A DNA stretch of 19,116 bases from DATCSE01 sp036568605 (GTDB lineage Bacteria; Pseudomonadota; Gammaproteobacteria; Burkholderiales; Burkholderiaceae_C), in contig DATCSE010000486.1 of NCBI GenBank assembly GCA_036568605.1, positions 1 to 19,116 of the forward strand, written 5' to 3'. The notes beneath the pieces were generated by a model, which worked only from the letters and a program-made list of their open reading frames with translations, was not told the DNA's origin and ran no database searches. The translations under genes were made by a program, and so were the position numbers. Positions 14,217 to 19,116 of the stretch are shown piece by piece; positions within the stretch are counted from its first letter, which is position 1, and each line of letters starts with the position of its first letter.

Positions 14217-15476
14217 TCAGGACTGCTTCGGGGTGGCGGCGGCCTGTTCGGCCTTCGCGGCATCCATCGGCACGACCTGCGGGGCGACGACCGCGCCGGG
14301 GCGCACGCGCTGCAGGCCGTTGACGACGATGCGCTCGTTCGGCTTCAGCCCCGACTGCACGATGCGCAGCCCGTTGACGTTGGCACCCAGCGTGACCTCG
14401 CGGTAGGTCGCCTTGTTGTCGGCGCCGACGACCATCACGAACTTCTTGTTCTGGTCGGTGCCGACCGCGCGCTCGGTGATCAGCAGCGCGTTGCTGTTCT
14501 TCGGCTGGCCCATGCGCAGCCGCGCGAACTGGCCCGGCATCAACGCCCCGTCCTTGTTGTCGAACACCGCGCGCACGCGCACCGTTCCGCTTTTCGCGTC
14601 GACCTGGTTGTCGACCAGCTGCAGCTTGCCGTCGACCGGCTTGTCGATCACGACGCCGCTGGCGTCGGCGGCGGGCGCGCCGGTCCACATCTGCACCGGG
14701 ATGCGCTCGAGCTGCGCACGGGCGCTGGCGCCCGGCGGCAGGTCGCGCAGCGCGCGCGTGACGATCTGCTCGTCGGCATCGAAGCTCGCGTAGATCGGGT
14801 TCACCGAGACCAGCGTCGTCAGCACCGGCGCGCCGGGGCCGGCGGCCACCAGGTTGCCGACCGTGATCTCGAGCTTGCCGACGCGGCCCGCCACCGGCGC
14901 CCGCACCTCGGTGTAGCCCAGGTTCAGCTTTGCGCTCTGCAGCGCGGCCTGCGCGGCGCGCAGGTTCGCGTCGGCCTCGCGCAGCGCGTTGTTGCGCTCG
15001 TCGTACTCGCGCTGGGCGATCGCCTTCTCGTCGAGCAGGCGTTGCGAGCGATCGAACTCGCTCTTCGAATAGGCCTGGCGCGCCTGTGCCGCGACGACCT
15101 GCGCGGTCGCGCGGTCGACTTCGGCCGCATACGGTGCCGGGTCTATCGTGATCAGCAGGTCACCCTTGTTGACCAGCGCGCCCTCGCGGAAGTGCACCGA
15201 CTGCACGCTGCCCGCGACTCGCGAACGCACATCGACCCGCTCGACCGCCTCGAGGCGGCCGGAGAACTCGTCCCAGGTCGAGACATCGCTCGCGACGACG
15301 GCCGCCACCGAGACCGGCATCGCCGGCGGCGCGGCCGGCGGCGTCGAGGCGCCGGCCGGCGCGCTGCGCAGCGTGAACACCGCGGTGGCGATGGCGGCGA
15401 GCGCGGTCAGCGTGGTGCCGGCGACCCACAGCGGGCGCCGGTTGCGAGGGGAGGAGGTGTTGTTGTTCGACGGCAT
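14217..15476 (-). CDS. RND efflux periplasmic adaptor (membrane fusion protein)
   Basis: 419 residues from the ATG at 15476, with AGGA about 8-9 nt upstream; the longer frame to 15626 would include leader RNA. Residues about 16-36 form an uncleaved or Sec-type hydrophobic anchor (LWVAGTTLTALAAIATAVF) with no lipobox Cys. The barrel-sandwich hybrid/lipoyl half begins at VDVRSRVAGSVQSVHFREGALVNKGDLLITIDP; the hairpin helices follow (AEVDRATAQVVAAQARQAY to AQAALQSAKLNLG); the second lipoyl half is YTEVRAPVAGRVGKLEITVGNLV. Beta-barrel and membrane-proximal domains follow, ending with GLKPNERIVVNGLQRVRPGAVVAPQVV. It links the pump to the outer-membrane channel. First gene of the three-gene efflux operon. 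Confidence 0.94.
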   Translation of the reverse strand: MPSNNNTSSPRNRRPLWVAGTTLTALAAIATAVFTLRSAPAGASTPPAAPPAMPVSVAAVVASDVSTWDEFSGRLEAVERVDVRSRVAGSVQSVHFREGALVNKGDLLITIDPAPYAAEVDRATAQVVAAQARQAYSKSEFDRSQRLLDEKAIAQREYDERNNALREADANLRAAQAALQSAKLNLGYTEVRAPVAGRVGKLEITVGNLVAAGPGAPVLTTLVSVNPIYASFDADEQIVTRALRDLPPGASARAQLERIPVQMWTGAPAADASGVVIDKPVDGKLQLVDNQVDAKSGTVRVRAVFDNKDGALMPGQFARLRMGQPKNSNALLITERAVGTDQNKKFVMVVGADNKATYREVTLGANVNGLRIVQSGLKPNERIVVNGLQRVRPGAVVAPQVVPMDAAKAEQAAATPKQS

Positions 15477-15522
15477 GGTGGTGATTCCTGCGTGGATTTC
15501 TGAAGCTGGATCGAAACGAGAC

Positions 15523-15559
15523 AAAAAAGAGCCCTCTTGCGCTGCGTGCACGCGCGCAA
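15523..15559 (-). terminator. Candidate attenuator hairpin with T-run in the efflux operon leader
   Basis: Read on the minus strand, TTGCGCGCG and CGC-A-GCGCAA (15559-15537) form a 9-bp stem with one bulged A and a TGCA loop. GAGGGCTC follows, then six T residues (15528-15523), 46 nt before the adaptor start. The 8-nt gap before the T-run is longer than in a standard intrinsic terminator; a smaller AAGAG/CTCTT stem directly abuts the T-run. It may act as a conditional terminator together with the leader ORF at 15660-15698. Confidence 0.4.
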
Positions 15560-15659
15560 AAGTGGCCGGGAAACAGGAGCGGATCGCGGGTGACGACCGA
15601 GCGGACCGGCAGTCAACCCCGGTCAAACCCCGTAGGGTCTGCGCTCGGGAAGGAGCGGA

Positions 15660-15698
15660 CTAACCGCAATGGCAGCAGCAGCGCGAAGGCGGGATCAT
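15660..15698 (-). CDS. Cys-rich 12-aa leader ORF (uORF) of the efflux operon
   Basis: ATG at 15698, stop TAG at 15662-15660, peptide MIPPSRCCCHCG. It is preceded by CGGAGG (15710-15705) with a 6-nt spacer, a stronger ribosome binding site than those of the neighbouring full genes. It lies inside the expected leader of the adaptor-pump-channel transcript, 183 nt before the adaptor ATG. The run Cys-Cys-Cys-His-Cys (TGC TGC TGC CAT TGC) is far from background composition and resembles leader peptides where codon supply or metal/thiol state stalls the ribosome. It is too short to fold; a role in cis is more likely than in trans. The functional role is inference. Confidence 0.55.
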   Translation of the reverse strand: MIPPSRCCCHCG

Positions 15699-15739
15699 GG
15701 GCAACCTCCGAAGGCTTGAAGAACGTGGATCTGGGGCGG

Positions 15740-15818
15740 GCTATCGAGTGAGCGATCACGGAACCAAACTGTCATCACCTGGTCAATTAATTACGTAGTG
15801 ATCGCTACGACATATGGC
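15740..15818. promoter_or_regulatory. Divergent promoters with twin candidate TetR operators
   Basis: Leftward promoter for the efflux operon: TTTGGT (15768-15763), 17-nt spacer, GATAGC (15745-15740). Rightward promoter for tetR: TTACGT (15791-15796), 16-nt spacer, TATGGC (15813-15818). Each spacer holds a palindrome: GTGAGCGATCAC (15748-15759) and CGTAGTGATCGCTACG (15794-15809). The two share the 9-mer GTGATCGCT in opposite orientation. This is the expected arrangement for a TetR repressor controlling itself and a pump. The promoter boxes are weak matches; the palindromes are clear. The rest of the 385-nt gap (15477-15861) holds the leader ORF and hairpin listed separately. Confidence 0.5.
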
Positions 15819-15861
15819 ACAATGTATCGAGCCTGACAGGGTTCGTCAAGTATTTTCTTTA

Positions 15862-16572
15862 ATGACCGCTATGAAAAAGACGACGGAGACCAGCGTGGCC
15901 GCTGCCTGTGGCGTCCCCCCGAAGCCGCGCGGCCGGCCGCTGTCGTTCGACCGCGACGCGGCGCTCGAGAACGCGATGCACGTGTTCTGGGAGCGCGGCT
16001 ACGAGGCGGCGTCGATCAGCGACCTGACGGCGGCGATGGGCATCACCCCGCCCAGCCTGTACACAGCGTTCGGCGACAAGGAAAAGCTGTTCCTCGAAGC
16101 GATCGAGCGCTACGCGCTGGGCCCCGGCAGCGCCGGCCCGCGGGCGCTGGCCGAGGAGCCGACCGCGCGCGGCGCCATCGAGCGGTGGCTGCTCGAAGCC
16201 GCCGACGAGCTGACCCGCCCCTGCCACCCGAGAGGCTGCATGGTCGTGATGGCGACAACCAATTGCTCGGTCGCCGCCGAGCGCGTGCAGACGGCGCTCG
16301 CCAAGCGCCGCGCGGCCGCGATGGCCACCGTCAAGGCGCGCATCCAGAACGGCATCGAGCAAGGCGAGCTGCCGGCCGATACCGACGCGAAGGCGCTCGC
16401 GAACTTCTACTCGACCGTCTACCAGGGCATGTCGATGCAGGCCAAGGACGGTGCGTCGCGCGCCAGCCTGATCGCGACCGCCGAGGCCGCGATGCGCGCA
16501 TGGCCGGCCGCGCCCGCGGCAGGCTCCGGCGCCGCGAAACGCCGTGTTGCAGCGGCGGCTGCAGTTCGCTGA
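15862..16572 (+). CDS. TetR/AcrR-family transcriptional repressor
   Basis: 236 residues from the ATG at 15862; an in-frame ATG at 15871 is equally possible and neither has a visible ribosome binding site. The ATG at 15814 would overlap the candidate -10 box and is disfavoured. After a Lys/Pro/Arg-rich start (KPRGRPLSFDRD), the TetR HTH occupies about residues 30-78: ALENAMHVFWERGYEAASISDLTAAMGITPPSLYTAFGDKEKLFLEAI. The C-terminal ligand domain includes CHPRGCMVVMATTNC, with Cys121, Cys126 and Cys135, and ends in an Ala-rich tail. Divergent from the RND operon, it is most likely that operon's local repressor, released by a pump substrate. Cys clustering leaves open thiol or electrophile sensing. 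Confidence 0.92.
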   Translation: MTAMKKTTETSVAAACGVPPKPRGRPLSFDRDAALENAMHVFWERGYEAASISDLTAAMGITPPSLYTAFGDKEKLFLEAIERYALGPGSAGPRALAEEPTARGAIERWLLEAADELTRPCHPRGCMVVMATTNCSVAAERVQTALAKRRAAAMATVKARIQNGIEQGELPADTDAKALANFYSTVYQGMSMQAKDGASRASLIATAEAAMRAWPAAPAAGSGAAKRRVAAAAAVR

Positions 16573-16677
16573 TCGGTTCATTCCAGAATTTTCCGGCCGG
16601 CATGCGCGGCCGCGATCACACGTTCCCGCAGACTTCTTGCCTGATCCTGCAAAGATGCAGAGCCTGCGCCGCACGGC

Positions 16678-18483
16678 TCATGCCCCTTTGCGGCGCACGA
16701 TCCATGCGTCGACCATGCGCTCGAGCACGCCGAGCGGCACCGTGCCCTCGCTGAGCACCAGATCATGGAAATCACGCGGCGAGAATTTGTCGCGCAGCGC
16801 TGCCTGCGCGCGCTCGCGCAGTGCCTGGATCTTCAACGAGCCGATCTTGTAGCCCAGCGCCTGCGCCGGGAGCGCCATGTAGCGCTCGGTCGCGTTGCGG
16901 GCATCCGATTCGGTCGACCCTTCGGTCTCCATCATGTAGGCGATGGTCTGCTCGCGTGTCCAACCCTTCGCGTGCAACCCGGTGTCGGTGACCAGGCGCA
17001 CCGCCCGCATCAACTCGAGCTTCAGATGGCCGAGGTACTGGTTCGGGTCGTCGTACAGCCCGAGCTCGCGGCCCAGCGTCTCCGCGTACAGCGCCCAGCC
17101 TTCGCCGAACGCGGTGCTCCAGCCGTAGCGGCGGAAGTCGGGCAGCCCGAGCTCCTGCTGGATCGACATCTGGAAGTGATGCCCCGGCTGCCCCTCGTGC
17201 AGCAGCAGCGACGAGGTCTGCGCACTGTTGACCCGGCGCGGGTCGTCCACCCACACGAAGAAGGTGCCGGGCCGCGAGCCATCGGGCGAGGCCGCGTTGT
17301 AGTAGCTGCCGCCGGAAGCGACCTGCAGCTCCGGCACCGGACGGATCAGCAGCGGCCGCTTCGGCGTGCGGCCGAACCACTGCGCGAGCTGCGGCGCGAT
17401 ACGCTGGTTCAACGCGGTGTACGCGTCCACCACCTCCTGCGACGTGCGGTACGGCCGGAACTGCGGGGCCTGTGCATGCCAGCGCAAAAACTCGGTGAGG
17501 CTGCCGTCGAACTTCATCGCCGCCTGCACCTTCGCGATCTCGCCGCGGATGCGGGCAACCTCGCGCAACCCCAGCGCGTGGATCTCGTCGGGGCTCAGGT
17601 CGGTCGTCGTGTGCAGGCGCACGAGATACGCGTAGTAGGCCGCCCCGTTGGGCAGCGCCCAGGCGCCCGAACTGGTGCGGCAGGCCCCGAGATACTCGTG
17701 CTGCAGGAAGCCCAGCAGCTCGGCCATCGCCGGCTGCACCTGCTCGGCGAACACGCGCCGGTATGCCTTGGCAAGGCGCGTGCGCTCGGCCGGTGCAAAG
17801 CTTGCCGGCATGATCTTCAACGCCGCCGAGAAGTCGGACTTGTCGAAGTCCGGCTCCCCCAGCTTCGTGAAGGTCGGCAGCGCGCTCTCGATCAGCGCGC
17901 GCGGCACCGTGTAGCCGCGCTTCACGCCCTCGCGCATGTTCGCGATCGCCTGGCGGTTCCAGTCCGGCAGGCGCTGCAGCCGCTGCAGGTAGTGGTCGTA
18001 GTCGGCCGGCGTCTTCAACGGCTGCAGCTGCTCGCCGCTGCCCAGCGTGGCCAGCAGCAGCGGCACGCCGCCGTAGTGGTCGATCGGCATCAGGTGCGCC
18101 GGGAACGCGTCGCCGTCGAGCGCGAGCTGCACCTCGCCGGCCAGCAGCTCGCGCGTGAGCCGGTCGCTGTCGGAGAGCGCGGCGGGGTCGACAGCCGCGA
18201 GCTCGCGCTTCACGCGTTCGTTCAGCGCGCGGGCGCGCGCGACTTCGGCCGGCGCGATCGTCACGGTCAGCCGGCCCTCGTAACGCGGATCGGCGAGCAA
18301 GGCGGAGGCATTCAGCGGATCGAGCTCCATCTTGTCGGCGAAATAGCGCGACGCGATGTCGGCGAGCGCGGCCTTCGGCGGCTCGGCGGCCGACGCGGCG
18401 ACGGTCGCCAGCGCGCAGATCAGCGCGCTGCCCATCAGGACCCATGTCGGAAACGTCAGCAGGAAGCGTCGGCTTGTCGTCAT
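16678..18483 (-). CDS. DUF885-family secreted zinc-peptidase-like protein
   Basis: 601 residues from the ATG at 18483, with GAGG 6 nt upstream; the open frame to 18702 overlaps the divergent WYL gene. A Sec signal peptide (hydrophobic about 8-28, cleavage near ASAA, residue 33) sends it to the periplasm. The body is the long helical DUF885 domain. The gluzincin-like active site is intact: HEGQPGHH at 429-436 and FGEGWALYAE at 459-468, giving two His ligands, a catalytic Glu and a downstream Glu ligand. Family members resemble M2/M32-type carboxypeptidases, but most have no proven substrate. It converges on tetR with about 105 nt between stops. It is divergent from the WYL regulator with 112 nt between starts, so that regulator may control it. 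Confidence 0.9.
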   Translation of the reverse strand: MTTSRRFLLTFPTWVLMGSALICALATVAASAAEPPKAALADIASRYFADKMELDPLNASALLADPRYEGRLTVTIAPAEVARARALNERVKRELAAVDPAALSDSDRLTRELLAGEVQLALDGDAFPAHLMPIDHYGGVPLLLATLGSGEQLQPLKTPADYDHYLQRLQRLPDWNRQAIANMREGVKRGYTVPRALIESALPTFTKLGEPDFDKSDFSAALKIMPASFAPAERTRLAKAYRRVFAEQVQPAMAELLGFLQHEYLGACRTSSGAWALPNGAAYYAYLVRLHTTTDLSPDEIHALGLREVARIRGEIAKVQAAMKFDGSLTEFLRWHAQAPQFRPYRTSQEVVDAYTALNQRIAPQLAQWFGRTPKRPLLIRPVPELQVASGGSYYNAASPDGSRPGTFFVWVDDPRRVNSAQTSSLLLHEGQPGHHFQMSIQQELGLPDFRRYGWSTAFGEGWALYAETLGRELGLYDDPNQYLGHLKLELMRAVRLVTDTGLHAKGWTREQTIAYMMETEGSTESDARNATERYMALPAQALGYKIGSLKIQALRERAQAALRDKFSPRDFHDLVLSEGTVPLGVLERMVDAWIVRRKGA

Positions 18484-18595
18484 CGCGGACCTCGAAATAG
18501 CAAGCAGAGTTGGCGGGATAGTCCTGCAAACTTTAGGCGCCAATGAGGGCGATTCTTGTCCTGTATCGCGTGCTCGCGGCAGTACGATGCAGGCC

Positions 18596-19116
18596 ATGTC
18601 CAGACCCGCCTCGCGCCTCTTCGCTGCGCTCGAGCTGCTGCAGTCGCGGCGCCGCGTGACCGGCCCCGAGCTGGCCGAGGCGCTGCAGGTCGATCGGCGC
18701 ACGGTACGCCGTTATGTCGCCGCGCTCGCCGAAATGGGCATCCCGTTCGCGACCGAGCGCGGCCGCGACGGCGCCTACCAGCTGACCAGCGGGTTCAAGC
18801 TGCCACCGATGATGTTCACCGACGACGAGGCGCTCGCGCTCGCGATGGGGTTGGTGGCGACGCGCCAGATGGGTGTGGCGAATTCAGCGCCGGCAATCGC
18901 CAGCGCGCTCGCAAAACTAGAGCGCGTGATGCCGGAGGCGCTGAAGCAGCGCGTGCGGGCCATCACCGAAACCGTGCGGCTGGACCTGCGGCGCACGGAC
19001 ACGCCGGCCGACGGCCAGATGCTCGCGGTGCTCAGTGCGGCGGCGCAACGCCAGCAGCGCGTGCAGATCGTCTACCGCGCGCCGCAGCAGCAGGTCACGC
19101 AGCGCGAGCTCGATCC
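18596..19116 (+). CDS. YafY-type HTH/WYL transcriptional regulator, N-terminal part (cut by window edge)
   Basis: An open frame runs from the ATG at 18596 (or 18587, in frame, adding MQA) to the window end without a stop, giving 173 codons. Residues about 5-60 form a DeoR/HTH_11-like winged helix: RLFAALELLQSRRRVTGPELAEALQVDRRTVRRYVAALAEMGIPFATERG. Next comes the YafY linker AYQLTSGFKLPPMMFTDDEALALAMGL, then the start of the WYL domain around QQRVQIVYRAPQQQ. WYL domains bind nucleic acids or small ligands, and YafY-type proteins are usually autoregulated repressors. Divergent from the DUF885 gene. The family call is firm; the target is unknown. Confidence 0.88.
   Translation, partial: MSRPASRLFAALELLQSRRRVTGPELAEALQVDRRTVRRYVAALAEMGIPFATERGRDGAYQLTSGFKLPPMMFTDDEALALAMGLVATRQMGVANSAPAIASALAKLERVMPEALKQRVRAITETVRLDLRRTDTPADGQMLAVLSAAAQRQQRVQIVYRAPQQQVTQRELD

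Noticed and set aside
10866..15503. A 1545-codon open frame on the plus strand antisense to the RND operon
   Set aside because: Its protein is rich in Arg, His, Gln and Asp repeats with no domain. It is the usual antisense shadow of GC-rich genes, whose real products on the minus strand are unmistakable.
1..19116. CRISPR arrays, tRNA/rRNA genes, insertion sequences, prophage or toxin-antitoxin genes
   Set aside because: No regularly spaced repeats, cloverleaf or rRNA signatures, transposase motifs or toxin-like small gene pairs were seen on either strand.

Overview
The window is about 19.1 kb of very GC-rich chromosomal DNA. It is packed with genes that have signal peptides, lipoboxes and RND-pump components typical of a Gram-negative bacterium. 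The GC bias, the hemE N-terminus and the gene families suggest a betaproteobacterium of the order Burkholderiales (Rubrivivax/Leptothrix/Methylibium-like). That placement is an inference from sequence style; there is no rRNA or tRNA to confirm it. I see no CRISPR array, prophage or insertion sequence.

Layout. (1) 1-999, minus strand: a Rossmann-fold protein, a small ORF with a strong ribosome binding site, and the first codons of hemE. The small ORF overlaps hemE by ATGA. (2) 1000-1350: a divergent gap holding an orphan hairpin-plus-T-run terminator. (3) 1351-3497, plus strand: a lipoprotein LemA followed by two TPM-domain proteins. (4) 3517-5396, minus strand: an AraC-type regulator and a ten-helix EamA/DMT transporter, converging on the TPM genes. 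(5) 5510-9303, plus strand: an RpiR-type regulator with a SIS domain, then an operator-rich promoter, then a tightly coupled run of an amino-acid-type periplasmic binding protein, a class III PLP aminotransferase and a carboxymuconolactone-decarboxylase-like protein. The last three overlap by GTGA and ATGA, which suggests one small nitrogen-compound uptake and catabolism pathway. (6) 9292-9376: a nested palindromic, REP-like element between convergent genes. (7) 9384-15476, minus strand: a complete tripartite RND efflux operon (adaptor, MexF/AcrB-like pump, NodT-type outer-membrane lipoprotein). (8) 15477-15861: the control region between the pump operon and a divergent TetR repressor. (9) 16678-18483, minus strand: a secreted DUF885 zinc-peptidase-like protein. 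(10) 18596-19116, plus strand: the N-terminal part of a YafY-type HTH/WYL regulator that runs off the window.

The most interesting region is the 385-nt leader of the pump operon. It carries twin candidate TetR operators, each lying inside a candidate promoter spacer. It also carries a 12-codon Cys-rich leader ORF (MIPPSRCCCHCG) with a near-ideal ribosome binding site. Downstream is a hairpin followed by a T run, and part of the leader ORF is complementary to one hairpin arm. This looks like a peptide-controlled attenuator stacked on TetR control. The second most interesting item is the RpiR-controlled cluster, with GTTGC half-sites spaced exactly 30 bp apart over its promoter and no permease gene beside the binding protein.
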